From Demequina rhizosphaerae (GTDB lineage: Bacteria; Actinomycetota; Actinomycetes; Actinomycetales; Demequinaceae): DNA of 64,000 nucleotides. A model generated the notes under the pieces. The model searched no databases, had not been told where the DNA came from, and saw only the letters and a program-made list of their open reading frames with translations. Location: contig NZ_BBMC01000003.1 of the NCBI RefSeq assembly GCF_000971255.1, positions 483,341 through 547,340 of the forward strand. The letters run 5' to 3'. Shown here in pieces: positions 56,528-64,000 of the stretch; the stretch's first letter is position 1, and each line of letters begins with the position of its first letter. Both the position numbers and the translations under genes were made by a program.

Positions 56528-56785
56528 ATGAACCACGACGCGCGCAGGACCACGCACATCATCACCCCTCGGCGCAGGGCCGCCCCGGCGGACTCCCGCT
56601 TCGACTGGAGGGTGGTGGACATCCCCCGGGAGGTGACCCGGGCGGAGACGCGCGCGCTCCTGACGGAGCAGGCCGAGTACGGCCGGTGGGAGCTCATCCG
56701 CTCGCAGACCTTCCTCGGCGGCGCGCGCCGCGTGTGGCTGCGTCGGCGCGTCATGAACGTGCGCCGCACGGACGACGCCGCGTAG
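56528..56785 (+). CDS. DUF5703-like small basic protein
   Basis: An 85-residue protein with the pattern of an actinobacterial family of unknown function: FDWRVVDIPREVTRAETRAL, LLTEQAEYGRWELIR and RRVWLRRRVMNVRR. It is strongly basic. ATG 56528 is chosen over an ATG four codons earlier because GGAGG lies four to five bases before it. It diverges from the acidic protein gene; whether the two oppositely charged proteins interact is unknown. Confidence 0.75.
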   Translation: MNHDARRTTHIITPRRRAAPADSRFDWRVVDIPREVTRAETRALLTEQAEYGRWELIRSQTFLGGARRVWLRRRVMNVRRTDDAA

Positions 56786-56796
56786 GTCCCGCCCGC

Positions 56797-56818
56797 GCGG
56801 CGCCGGCTCGGGCGCCGC
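56797..56818. terminator. Hairpin between convergent DUF5703-like and hydrolase genes
   Basis: Perfect 8-base stem GCGGCGCC/GGCGCCGC with a six-base loop. It overlaps the stop codon of the minus-strand gene by one base. Confidence 0.55.
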
Positions 56819-57987
56819 TAGCCGTCGTCCTGCTCGGGCAGGCCCGCGATGTAGTCCGCGACCAGGTTGAGGTTGGCCTTCTCGAGCGCCCACGGCTCGT
56901 CGCCCAGCTGGCCCCGAAGCGGGTCCGCGGTCACCACGATCACCAGGTCGAGCTCGGGCAGCACCGCGATCTGCTGGCCGCCGTGGCCCCACGCGAGCCG
57001 GTACGTGTGCGGACCGGCGTCGATGATCCACCACTGGTAGCCGTAGGCCGTGCGGTCGAAGTTGTCGCCCACCTTGTAGTACCAGGCGCTCTCCGTGTAC
57101 GGCGTCCAGGACTGCTCGATCCAGGACTCCGGCACCACCTGCGCGCCGTCGACCCGGCCGCCGTCGAGGTACATCTGGCCGAACCGCGCCATCTCGCGGG
57201 CGGTCACGAACAGCTCGGTGTACCCGAGGCGGTAGCCCTCCCAGTCCTGGGTCCAGTCGCTCGGGGCGGTCGCGAGCGGGTCGAACAGCCGCTCCTGCGC
57301 GAAGTCGAGCAGGTCCTCGTCGGCGCACGCGCGGGCGACCGCGATCGCGAGGAAGTGCGACGACAGGTTCGAGTAGTCCCAGCCCGAGCCCGGATCGCGT
57401 GCCAGCGGCACGTCGACCACGTTGGACGGCGCGAAGCCGTGGAACAGCAGCTCGACCCCCTCGGCGGACGCCTCGAGCCACGGATAGCCGGCGCGCATCT
57501 GCAGCAGCTGCCCGATGGTGATCTGCTCCTTGCGCGGGTCGGTGACGCGGCCGGCGAGCTCGGGGAAGTAGGTCATCATCGGCTCGTCGAGGCCCGCGAT
57601 GCACCCCTCCTCGATCGCGATGCCCACGAGCGCGCCCGTGTAGCTCTTGGTCACGGACTGCACGTTCTGCGACAGCTCCGCGTCCGTGCCGTTGAAGTAG
57701 TCCTGCGCCACCACGGAGCCGTTCCTGATGACGGTGAGGCTGTGGATGCTCTCGAGGGTGCCGGCACGCCAGTAGAGCTCCGCGACCCCGTAGGGGTCGA
57801 GGCCCTGCTCCTCCGGCGGCGAGGCGTCGAAGCCCTCGAAGGCCTCCGGCGCGTAGTCCACCGCGGCGAGGTCCTCGGCTGAGGGCCCGCCGCCCGCGCA
57901 TGCGCTGCAGGCCAGGACCGCGGCCGCGCCGGCCGCCGCCAGCACGGGGCGCACATCATGCGCTCCCCGCCGGAGCCTCGCGCGCAT
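56818..57987 (-). CDS. Exported serine hydrolase of the beta-lactamase/class C family
   Basis: A 389-residue lipoprotein with signal peptide and lipobox LACSAC (Cys30). The penicillin-binding fold motifs are Ser-Val-Thr-Lys (Ser111-Lys114), Tyr-Ser-Asn in GWDYSNLSSH and His-Gly-Gly in AWGHGGQQ. The third motif HGG rather than KTG, and the GYTELFVTAREMARFGQMYLDGG region, match class C-related esterases and D-peptidases more than true beta-lactamases, so antibiotic hydrolysis is not implied. ATG 57987 has GAGGTGG. Lgt, encoded at 32 kb, would lipidate it. Confidence 0.87.
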   Translation of the reverse strand: MRARLRRGAHDVRPVLAAAGAAAVLACSACAGGGPSAEDLAAVDYAPEAFEGFDASPPEEQGLDPYGVAELYWRAGTLESIHSLTVIRNGSVVAQDYFNGTDAELSQNVQSVTKSYTGALVGIAIEEGCIAGLDEPMMTYFPELAGRVTDPRKEQITIGQLLQMRAGYPWLEASAEGVELLFHGFAPSNVVDVPLARDPGSGWDYSNLSSHFLAIAVARACADEDLLDFAQERLFDPLATAPSDWTQDWEGYRLGYTELFVTAREMARFGQMYLDGGRVDGAQVVPESWIEQSWTPYTESAWYYKVGDNFDRTAYGYQWWIIDAGPHTYRLAWGHGGQQIAVLPELDLVIVVTADPLRGQLGDEPWALEKANLNLVADYIAGLPEQDDG

Positions 57988-58064
57988 CGGGAACCACCTC
58001 GCCGGACCTCGGGCGCCTTCTCCCCTCGTCCAGCGTAGGCACGCGGGCGCCGGGGCGCGCCGCG

Positions 58065-58075
58065 GGGACGATGCG
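58065..58075 (+). repeat. Dispersed motif copy between hydrolase and M20 peptidase genes
   Basis: Exact GGGACGATGCG in a 97-base spacer, ten bases after the stop of the M20 peptidase gene. Confidence 0.85.
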
Positions 58076-58084
58076 GCGGTCGCC

Positions 58085-59383
58085 TCAGCAGTCGGCGAGG
58101 AAGCGCACCATCACCTCGGTGCCGAACTCCAGCGAGTCGATCGGGACGCGCTCGTCGATGCCGTGGAACAGGCCCGGGAAGTCCAGCTCGGGCGGCAGCT
58201 TGAGCGGCGCGAAGCCGTAGCCGGCGATGCCGAGCGACGCGAGGTGCTTGTTGTCGGTGCCGCCCATCATCGTGTACGGCAGCACGATCGCGTCGGGGTC
58301 GTCGTGCGTCACCGCCTCGATCGCCTTGTGCACGAGCGGCACGTCGAACGGCAGCTCGATCGACGTCTCGGTGATGTACTGCTCGACCTTGACGTGCGTG
58401 CCCGCGAGCTCCTCGATCTTGCGCAGCACCTGCTCCTGCTGGCGGTGGAGGAAGCGCGAGTCGACGAAGCCGCCCGCCGTGTCCGGGATGACGTTGACCT
58501 TGTAGCCGGCGTCCAGCATCGTCGGGTTGGACGTGTTCCGCAGCGACGCCTCGACCATGCGCCCGACCGCGCCCAGACCGGCGACCAGCGAGTCGATCGT
58601 GGCCCGGTCGTCCGCGTACTCGACGCCGAGCAGGTCCGCGGTGCCGCGCAGCAGGTGCTCGGACGTAGGCGAGATCTCCATCGGCCACTCGTACGCGCCG
58701 ATGCGGGCCATCGCGCCGCCGAGGTGGGCGACCGCGTTGTCGTGGTGCACCAGCGAGCCGTGCCCCTGCACGCCGGAGGCGACGAGGCGCAGCCACTGCA
58801 TGCCCTTCTCCCCCGTCTGGAAGAGGTAGACGCGCTTGCCGGCGACCTGGATGGAGAAGCCGCCGACCTCGGACACGGCCTCGGTAGCACCCCGGAAGTC
58901 GTCGGGGTGGTTCTCGACCATCCACTTCGCGCCGCGGTGGCCGCCGTGCTCCTCGTCCGCGAAGAACGCGATGACGATGTCGCGGGCGGGCTTGACGCCG
59001 TCGCGGATCATGCGGCCGATCGCCGCGAGGTACATCGCGTCGACGCCCTTCATGTCGACCGCGCCGCGGCCCCAGATCATGCCGTCCTTGACCTCGGCCC
59101 CGAACGGGTCGGCCGTCCAGTCCTCCGGGAACGCGGGCACGACGTCCAGGTGGCCGTGCAGCACGAGCGGCGGGCGCGTGCGGTCGGCGCCCTCCCACAG
59201 CGCGGTGAGCGACGCACGTCCGGGCTCGGACTCGCGGATCACGGGCTCGAGGCCCAGGTCCGCGAGGAACGATGCGACGTACTCGGCCGCGGCGCGCTCG
59301 CCGGGGCCCTCCGCGTCGCCGTAGTTCGAGGTGTCGATGCGCATGAGGTCACGCGCGAGGCGGACGACGTCGGACTCGGTCAT
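58085..59383 (-). CDS. M20-family metallopeptidase
   Basis: A 432-residue dizinc peptidase/amidohydrolase of the M20/ArgE/DapE group. Metal ligands and catalytic residues are visible: His and Asp in LVLHGHLDVVPA, bridging Asp in WGRGAVDMKG, the Glu-Glu pair in FFADEEHGG, and a late His in LFHGIDERVP. A dimerisation lid covers residues ~190-310. Cytoplasmic; likely a di- or tripeptidase, exact substrate unknown. ATG 59383 is preceded by TAGCCT at six bases. Confidence 0.93.
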   Translation of the reverse strand: MTESDVVRLARDLMRIDTSNYGDAEGPGERAAAEYVASFLADLGLEPVIRESEPGRASLTALWEGADRTRPPLVLHGHLDVVPAFPEDWTADPFGAEVKDGMIWGRGAVDMKGVDAMYLAAIGRMIRDGVKPARDIVIAFFADEEHGGHRGAKWMVENHPDDFRGATEAVSEVGGFSIQVAGKRVYLFQTGEKGMQWLRLVASGVQGHGSLVHHDNAVAHLGGAMARIGAYEWPMEISPTSEHLLRGTADLLGVEYADDRATIDSLVAGLGAVGRMVEASLRNTSNPTMLDAGYKVNVIPDTAGGFVDSRFLHRQQEQVLRKIEELAGTHVKVEQYITETSIELPFDVPLVHKAIEAVTHDDPDAIVLPYTMMGGTDNKHLASLGIAGYGFAPLKLPPELDFPGLFHGIDERVPIDSLEFGTEVMVRFLADC

Positions 59384-59389
59384 GCGGCC

Positions 59390-59395
59390 AGGCTA
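59390..59395 (-). promoter_or_regulatory. -10 hexamer TAGCCT for leaderless M20 peptidase gene
   Basis: TAGCCT, spacer GGCCGC, then ATG 59383; it lies 20 bases after the stop of the upstream membrane protein gene. Confidence 0.5.
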
Positions 59396-59414
59396 GCGGC
59401 CGCCGACCGCGGTC

Positions 59415-60815
59415 TCACATGACGCGCCAGCCGTTGACGACGACGATCCCCAGCACCACCAGCCCGGCCGCCGCGAGCAGGTAGGTGAGCCAGCGGAAGC
59501 CGGCCTTCTGCGCCGCGATCACCATGCATGCGACGGCTCCCGGGATGAGGGCGAGCCCGTACCGACCGGTGACGTTCGGGAAGTACTGCGGCACCGCGGT
59601 GTTGAGGTACGCCTGGATCTGCACGACCGTCGGGTAGAGGATCGTGCCCGCCATCACCATCCAGCCGAGCGAGCGGCGGGCGGGCTCCTTCGCGCACGCG
59701 ACGATGACCCCGAAGATCGCGCCGATCACGAGGAAGTTGAGCAGCCGCGTCCACGAGATCATGAGCGCGACGTTGAGCGGCTCCTGCAGGTAGTAGTCGG
59801 AGGCCAGGTTGAGGCCGCTGAAGGCGGTCTCGAGCCACTCCGAGCCCGGCAGGCCGAGCACGTCGCGCGTGTTGAGGCCCACGAGCGGGTTCTGCCAGTT
59901 CGGGTCGCCGCGCGTGCCCTGCCACGCCTGCCAGATCACGTACGGCACGAGGATCGCGCCCGCCATGCCGCCGACGATCGCGGCGTCACGGCCGCGCGGA
60001 CGCGAGCGGCGCCAGTCTCGCAGCATGCGGAACGCGAGCAGCGCGCCGAGCGCGATGAACGGGATCGCCGCGATGGTCTTGGTCATGCCGGCGACGCCCG
60101 CCAGCAGCGCCGGCAGCCTCCAGTCGACGTCGTCGTCGACGAAGATCCGGGCCGCGATCCACACGGCGGAGGCGCCGATGAGGACGGTCGCGGCGTCGGG
60201 GTTGACGGTGGTGACGGCGTGCAGCACGCGCGGGAACGCGGGCAGCAGGAGCGGCGCGATGATCGCCGCCGCCGGGTCGATCCGCCATCGCCGCAGCGCG
60301 ACGAACATGACGAACATGCCCAGGCCCAGCCACAGCACGCCGAGCAGGCGCGCGGCGGTGAGGAAGTCGACCCCGGGCACGAGCGCCTCGACGGCGCGAG
60401 CGGGCAGCCCGACCGCGAGGTAGTACAGCGGCGGGTGCGAGAAGTTGTACTGCTGCCCCTCGTACGGGAACTCCCACGCGTCGGCGTCCTCGCCGCAGTC
60501 GGGCAGCTCGTAGCGTTCCTGCCCCACGCACGCCCACGTGTCGCGGATCTCGGGCGAGATGATCGACCCCGCGTAAGGGATCTCGAAGTGCGCGGCGCGC
60601 CACGCGTAGTCCGCGTGGGTCGGCTCGTCGATGCGGGACATCGCGGTGCCGGGTCCGAGGACGACGGGGACGACGATGGCGGCGGCGACGGCCAGGTAGA
60701 GGGCGAGCACGCCGAGCCGCGAGCGACGGGAGTCGCGGAACGATGCGGCCCACCCCTCGGCGAGGCCCAGCCACTCGGAGGGCAGAGGCGCTCTCCGCGA
60801 TGTCGTGGCTGCCAC
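59415..60815 (-). CDS. Polytopic membrane protein, glycosyltransferase-39/ArnT-like
   Basis: A 466-residue protein with about ten membrane helices. After the first helix a long extracytoplasmic loop starts with SRIDEPTHADYAW, an acidic motif typical of GT-C fold (DUF2142 or dolichyl-phosphate-mannose-type) transferases, and contains FSHPPLYYLAVGLPAR, also typical of that group. These enzymes move sugars from polyprenyl-phosphate carriers to cell-surface acceptors. The acceptor is unknown and membership is inferred from the motif and topology. GTG 60815 has AAGGAGAG upstream. Its last residues lie 31 bases before the M20 peptidase start. Confidence 0.72.
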   Translation of the reverse strand: MAATTSRRAPLPSEWLGLAEGWAASFRDSRRSRLGVLALYLAVAAAIVVPVVLGPGTAMSRIDEPTHADYAWRAAHFEIPYAGSIISPEIRDTWACVGQERYELPDCGEDADAWEFPYEGQQYNFSHPPLYYLAVGLPARAVEALVPGVDFLTAARLLGVLWLGLGMFVMFVALRRWRIDPAAAIIAPLLLPAFPRVLHAVTTVNPDAATVLIGASAVWIAARIFVDDDVDWRLPALLAGVAGMTKTIAAIPFIALGALLAFRMLRDWRRSRPRGRDAAIVGGMAGAILVPYVIWQAWQGTRGDPNWQNPLVGLNTRDVLGLPGSEWLETAFSGLNLASDYYLQEPLNVALMISWTRLLNFLVIGAIFGVIVACAKEPARRSLGWMVMAGTILYPTVVQIQAYLNTAVPQYFPNVTGRYGLALIPGAVACMVIAAQKAGFRWLTYLLAAAGLVVLGIVVVNGWRVM

Positions 60816-61426
60816 CTGCTCTCCTTGTCCGTACGACGGGGACGGCGCCGGCCTCCGGCGCGTTGCTCGCATCGTATCGGCGCGGGTGTCCGGAATGCGC
60901 GCATCGGCTCGCGGCGTCGCGGGGAGAACGCAGAAGGCCCCGACCTTGCGGTCGGGGCCTTCCCTTGGTGGGTGGTTCGGACAATCCTGGTACCTGGGGT
61001 GACACCCAGGGTCGGATGTCCGTTTCCCACGACGTGCGACGCGATTTCCCACGGTTCGACCGCCGCACGGCGATCTACCAGGAACGCGACGTCTTCGACG
61101 CGGCGGGCGACCTCGGCGCCAGCAACCGCCGTGACCATCGGTCCGATCGGTCAGCGCAGCCGGTGGCGGAACCTCAGGCAGGTCGAGCCCGCCACCCCGA
61201 GTGCGTACGGCGGCCGGGTAACCAGCGCCTGCCCGGCGGGCTAGGGATGCACACCCGCTGCAGACCGAGGCTGCCGACCGCACCGACCTCGAACCATCCC
61301 GCCGGCACCAGCCGGACAGGAAGACTGAGCGGAACGAAAGTCAGGCCGGTTCAGTTGCCGTCAACCAACACTGGGCCAGACCCAATGGGGTCCCCACCGA
61401 TCAACCTGCTGGAGCGCCTCGCCGCC
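60816..61426. other. Gene-free junction between chromosome core and accessory tail
   Basis: No convincing gene in 611 bases. It holds a strong terminator at 60934-60961 with no gene beside it to terminate, a six-base-arm hairpin CCTGGG-N6-CCCAGG at 60993-61010, and then sequence with unremarkable frames. A terminator stranded from its gene is what an insertion or deletion would leave. I find no tRNA remnant or obvious attachment-site repeat. Confidence 0.55.
60934..60961. terminator. Orphan rho-independent terminator
   Basis: Perfect 12-base-pair stem AAGGCCCCGACC/GGTCGGGGCCTT with loop TTGC. CCCTT follows on the plus strand and CTGCGTTCT on the minus. No coding sequence lies directly upstream of it in either direction. 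Confidence 0.8.
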
Positions 61427-61768
61427 ATGGACTTCGCCCACCACCTCGCCACGGTCCGCAAACAACGCGGCCTCACCCAGCAGGCCCTCGCCGACACCGT
61501 CGGCGTCCACGTCACCCAACTGCGCCGCTACGAAGCCGGCACCAACCAACCCACCCTCGACGTCCTACGCGCCCTCGCCATCGCCCTCGCCGTCAGCGCC
61601 GACGAACTCGTCTTCAACGAAGACGAACGCGGCCCCCAAGACGACAGCCCGCGACTCCACCTCGCCGCACTCGACCAACTCGACCCCGACGAACGCAACA
61701 GCATCCGCGCCCTCATCGAAGGCGCCCTCCTACGCCACCAAGCACGCCGACTCGCCCAAACCAGCTGA
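61427..61768 (+). CDS. XRE-family transcriptional regulator
   Basis: A 113-residue protein with an N-terminal Cro/CI helix-turn-helix (HLATVRKQRGLTQQALADTV then HVTQLRRYEAG, residues ~5-60), DELVFNEDERGPQDD, and a C-terminal helix (DERNSIRALIEGALLRHQAR) for dimerisation. Near-identical domain patterns occur beside mobile elements and toxin loci in many bacteria. ATG 61427 has GGAG about 12 bases upstream; an in-frame ATG at 61385 is possible. It converges on the putative immunity gene, three bases away, and may regulate the adjacent locus. Confidence 0.85.
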   Translation: MDFAHHLATVRKQRGLTQQALADTVGVHVTQLRRYEAGTNQPTLDVLRALAIALAVSADELVFNEDERGPQDDSPRLHLAALDQLDPDERNSIRALIEGALLRHQARRLAQTS

Positions 61769-61771
61769 CGG

Positions 61772-62374
61772 CTACTTCCGACGACGCTTCAGCAACGCCG
61801 TCGCTTCCTTCCCAAGAACCGGGTCGTTGCGAAGCGCCTCGATGACCTGGCGCCCACGATCGCCGCCCAGGCTGAGGATCGGTCGGATGAAGTAGATCCG
61901 CGACTGCCCGCGCTCCGCGACAGACAGAAACCCGATCAGATCGTCGACCTGAGCCTTGGTCGCACACGCCGCCAGCGCGACGGCAGCACCGTCCTCCTCG
62001 CCCGGGCCCCCGGCGCAAAGCCAACGCGTCTTGAGCCGCTCCCAGAAGGCAACAGACGGTTTGACTGCGAGTGCTCGGCCGAGGCTTTCCATCACCCGCT
62101 CGGGAAGGCCGTCCCGTTCCAGATGCTCCATCAGAATCGGCAGCGCTGCTGGGTAAGGATCCGAGGTGTTCACCAGGTCCCAGACCGAGTTGACCTCGAC
62201 GCCCGCCGCACGCAGGTCAGCAACAATCGGCTGCTCGGCTTCGCGGAGCACTTGGGCTCGCGCTTGACGCTCGGCCTCTGCCGCCTGAACCTTGCGCTGG
62301 TACTCCGGATCGTTCTGTAGCTCTGCCATCAGATCGGCGGCACTGATCCCCGACCGCTTGCTCCGGCCCGTCAT
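61772..62374 (-). CDS. Putative immunity protein of the adjacent toxin
   Basis: A 200-residue soluble protein that I do not recognise by family. It has an N-terminal charged helix (SAADLMAELQNDPEYQRKVQ), then helical pairs (PYPAALPILMEHLERDGLPE; DLIGFLSVAERGQSRIYFIR; RQVIEALRNDPVLGKEATAL) that look like HEAT-type repeats, as in several known immunity proteins. Its ATG at 62374 overlaps the toxin stop by four bases (ATGA), so the two are made together. Role as immunity protein is inferred from that coupling and order. Confidence 0.65.
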   Translation of the reverse strand: MTGRSKRSGISAADLMAELQNDPEYQRKVQAAEAERQARAQVLREAEQPIVADLRAAGVEVNSVWDLVNTSDPYPAALPILMEHLERDGLPERVMESLGRALAVKPSVAFWERLKTRWLCAGGPGEEDGAAVALAACATKAQVDDLIGFLSVAERGQSRIYFIRPILSLGGDRGRQVIEALRNDPVLGKEATALLKRRRK

Positions 62375-63024
62375 GGGATATACCTTAAGCCGATGTCACC
62401 GTTGCGAATCGCCGCCTCGAGTGGCCCCGACAACGTGGTCGGGTTCGCGCCACCACGGACGTAAAGATCGAAGCGCAAGCCGTTCTGCTGGGCGTACGCC
62501 AAGCTGTCTTTCAACTGCTGCGTGTACGCCTGGTACTTGACGTTCTTGACCTCCGAGACCGCGACGTCGTTGAGACCATCGAAGATCCTCGTGCGGCCGC
62601 CGATCTGAGCCGTCGCCTTCGGCCCAATGTCGAACGCACCTCGGACCGCGTTCTCGCCAGCCTGTCCGAGACGGACAGAAGCAGCTCCACCGTTTGCGGC
62701 AACCTGTGCCGTTTCCCGGGCGGCGACCCTTGTCACGACCCGTTCGCCGACGGCGATGAGCGTCTTCGCACCGAGCGCTTCGAGCCCTCCTGGGATCATG
62801 CCTGCTATTCCGAGGGAGCTGCCGAAGTGGCTCCAGCCCCGCTGAGACTCATAGTCGCCCACGATCGGCTGTGGGTCTTCGGGGAACATGAACGCGTTGT
62901 ACGCGCCATTGACGATGACCTGCCCCGATGATTTGGTCCACGTCGACTGCGAGTGGATCGTGATTCCGGGGGCCTCGAGGGCGATCTGGACTGGTCCAGT
63001 CAGCGTGTTGGTAGTCACCCTCAT
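62371..63024 (-). CDS. Nuclease-fold toxin (Tox-REase-7-like), possibly 5'-truncated
   Basis: A 217-residue protein whose C-terminal third (residues ~118-217) resembles the restriction-endonuclease-fold toxin domain found at the ends of polymorphic toxins. The likely active site is Asp149 (RTRIFDGL) and Glu158-x-Lys160 (VSEVKNVKYQ), followed by YTQQLKD, FDLYVR, TLSGPL and the ending GLRYIP. Residues 1-100 (ESQRGWSHFGSSLGIAGMIP, GGLEALGAK) lack Rhs repeats or secretion domains. ATG 63024 has GAGGGGG nearby, so it may be complete, but the IS3 transposase stop is only 16 bases upstream, so loss of a longer N-terminus by insertion is at least as likely. Confidence 0.72.
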   Translation of the reverse strand: MRVTTNTLTGPVQIALEAPGITIHSQSTWTKSSGQVIVNGAYNAFMFPEDPQPIVGDYESQRGWSHFGSSLGIAGMIPGGLEALGAKTLIAVGERVVTRVAARETAQVAANGGAASVRLGQAGENAVRGAFDIGPKATAQIGGRTRIFDGLNDVAVSEVKNVKYQAYTQQLKDSLAYAQQNGLRFDLYVRGGANPTTLSGPLEAAIRNGDIGLRYIP

Positions 63025-63039
63025 CCACCCCCTCTCACG

Positions 63040-63915
63040 TCACACGGGCTGCCGTGACACGGGTGTCGTAGCTGCCTGCTCGGCACAGTAGCGCGCGAAC
63101 GCCGCCGGGGTCCGCATCTGCAAACCCGAATGGGGTCGCTCGGTGTTGTAATGCCGCACCCACTGCCCGATCAGGACGCGGGCCTCCGTCAGCGAGTGCA
63201 GCACCTCTCGATGCAGCAGCTCGTCCCTCATCGACCCGTTGAAGCGCTCGATGAAGCCGTTCTGCTGCGGGCTGGCCTTGGCGACCTGCACCGGCCTCAC
63301 CCCCAGCTCACGCAGCCATCCCAGCAGCGATGTGGCGATGAACTCCCGTCCGTTGTCCGACCGGATCACTTCGGGTCGACCATGCTCGGCGAAGACCCGC
63401 TCCAGGACGCGTCGCACCCCGGCCGCGCCGATCGAATAGTCGACGTCGTAGCCGACACAGACCCTCGTGTACTCGTCGACGATGTTGAGGACCCGCAGCG
63501 CCACCCCACGCTCGGTACGCACGGACATGAAGTCGTACGACCACACATGCCCCGCCCGCAGCGCTGGCAACGCCCACAAGGCATGCTCATCCGAACCCAA
63601 CGCCTTCTGACCAGCACCTTTACGCCGCGAGGGCACCTGCAACCCCTCCGCCCGCCACAACCGCTCGACCCGTTTGACGTTGACCTGCCAGCCATCCGCG
63701 ACCAGCCCCGCATGGACCCGCCGATACCCCCACCGCGGATGAGCGTCGGCGATCACGCGCATCGCGGCCACCAGGCGCGCCTCGAAGTCCGACGCCACCG
63801 GCACGTACCGCTGGCTCGAGCGATGCTGCCCCACCACCAAGCAGGCACGCCGCTCCGACACCTTGAAACGGCGCACCAGCCGCGCCACGGCAGCCCGGCG
63901 GCGAGCCGGGCTCAC
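63040..63915 (-). CDS. IS3-family transposase OrfB (integrase core)
   Basis: A 291-residue DDE transposase. The N-terminal HTH_21 helix pair (RAACLVVGQHRSSQRY-like, RWGYRRVHAGLVADGW) precedes the rve core with the three catalytic acids: Asp in HVWSYDFMSVRTERG, Asp in VIRSDNGREF and Glu in PQQNGFIERFNGSMRDE. It ends with HYNTERPHSGLQMRTPAAF. The GTG at 63915 overlaps the orfA stop (GTGA), as in IS elements where orfB is translated by coupling or after frameshifting. The frame looks intact, so the element may be active. Confidence 0.93.
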   Translation of the reverse strand: MSPARRRAAVARLVRRFKVSERRACLVVGQHRSSQRYVPVASDFEARLVAAMRVIADAHPRWGYRRVHAGLVADGWQVNVKRVERLWRAEGLQVPSRRKGAGQKALGSDEHALWALPALRAGHVWSYDFMSVRTERGVALRVLNIVDEYTRVCVGYDVDYSIGAAGVRRVLERVFAEHGRPEVIRSDNGREFIATSLLGWLRELGVRPVQVAKASPQQNGFIERFNGSMRDELLHREVLHSLTEARVLIGQWVRHYNTERPHSGLQMRTPAAFARYCAEQAATTPVSRQPV

Positions 63916-64000
63916 CAATTTCCCCGGGTCAAGTCCTTCAACATGCTGATGTCCAGAGCCTGCTCCGCCACGATGCGCTTCAAACGGGCATTCTCGGCCT
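63912..64000 (-). CDS. IS3-family transposase OrfA, C-terminal end only
   Basis: The final 29 codons of orfA, including the coiled-coil ending ENARLKRIVAEQALDISMLK followed by DLTRGNW and a TGA at 63914-63912. This is the usual leucine-zipper end of IS3 OrfA. The HTH domain is outside the window. Confidence 0.88.
   Translation of the reverse strand, partial: AENARLKRIVAEQALDISMLKDLTRGNW

Larger units (their letters stand above)
63026..64000 (-). mobile_element. IS3-family insertion sequence (IS407-like organisation), right part missing
   Basis: orfA end plus a whole orfB with DDE transposase. One end lies near 63.03 kb, close to the toxin start; the other is beyond the window. I could not identify the terminal inverted repeat or a target duplication, so the left boundary is approximate. 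Confidence 0.82.

Noticed and set aside
56818..57987. Beta-lactamase resistance gene
   Set aside because: Has SxxK and YSN but HGG in place of KTG, and the overall layout of a class C-related esterase or D-peptidase; antibiotic hydrolysis cannot be claimed.

Overview
This window is a 64 kb stretch of chromosome from a high-GC Gram-positive bacterium, almost certainly an actinobacterium. The evidence is the Pup/Dop/PafA/Mpa pupylation locus, a receiver-ANTAR antiterminator, the polA-pfkA-rpsA-coaE-uvrB-uvrA-uvrC order, an actinobacterial-type LexA box, many GTG starts and many leaderless promoters. Pupylation genes without 20S proteasome genes, together with the trp/his neighbourhood, suggest the Micrococcales (Demequinaceae- or Cellulomonadaceae-like), but that placement is inference. 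LAYOUT. 1-13.5 kb, mostly minus strand: DNA repair and core metabolism (polA, pfkA, rpsA, coaE, uvrB, terC, uvrA, start of uvrC). 13.5-19.6 kb: a thioesterase and a complete branched-chain amino acid ABC importer, with livHMGF on the plus strand and a convergent livK lipoprotein gene; a 570-bp spacer carrying a duplicated ~122-bp repeat separates livF from livK. 19.7-24.4 kb: ANTAR regulator, a class-I-shaped tRNA with anticodon CAA, methylglyoxal synthase, an exported esterase and a GH13 sucrose-phosphorylase-like enzyme. 24.5-32 kb: gltB-gltD-pyk. 32-38 kb: hisI-trpE-small membrane protein-trpC-trpB-trpA-lgt, held together by four-base GTGA/ATGA overlaps. 38-50 kb: trmI-mpa-dop-pup-pafA-fkbp-hisF and a heterodimeric ABC exporter, all on the minus strand. 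The proteasome genes prcBA, which normally lie between pup and pafA, are absent and Mpa lacks the C-terminal proteasome-docking tail. 50-60.8 kb: site-2 protease, PD-(D/E)XK nuclease, HAD phosphatase, PAC2 protein, uppP, aldo/keto reductase, two small conserved proteins, a penicillin-binding-type hydrolase, an M20 peptidase and a membrane protein. 60.8-64 kb: an accessory tail with an XRE regulator, a nuclease-fold toxin coupled to a putative immunity gene, and an IS3-family element running off the window. CROSS-CUTTING SIGNALS. First, about 18 genes have a TANNNT -10 hexamer placed 6-8 bases before the start codon, so their mRNAs should be leaderless; these hexamers settle several start codons. 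Second, the motif GGGACGATGCG (either strand) recurs about 25 times, is heavily over-represented in the small intergenic fraction, and inside genes is often kept with rare GAT or GCA codons. Two copies form the probable pfkA terminator. Third, an inverted pair of tandem doublets (ATGGGTRSGTGGTGGTCG-like) brackets a small hypothetical gene near 52 kb. The accessory tail, the proteasome-free Pup system and the dispersed motif are the parts most worth following up.
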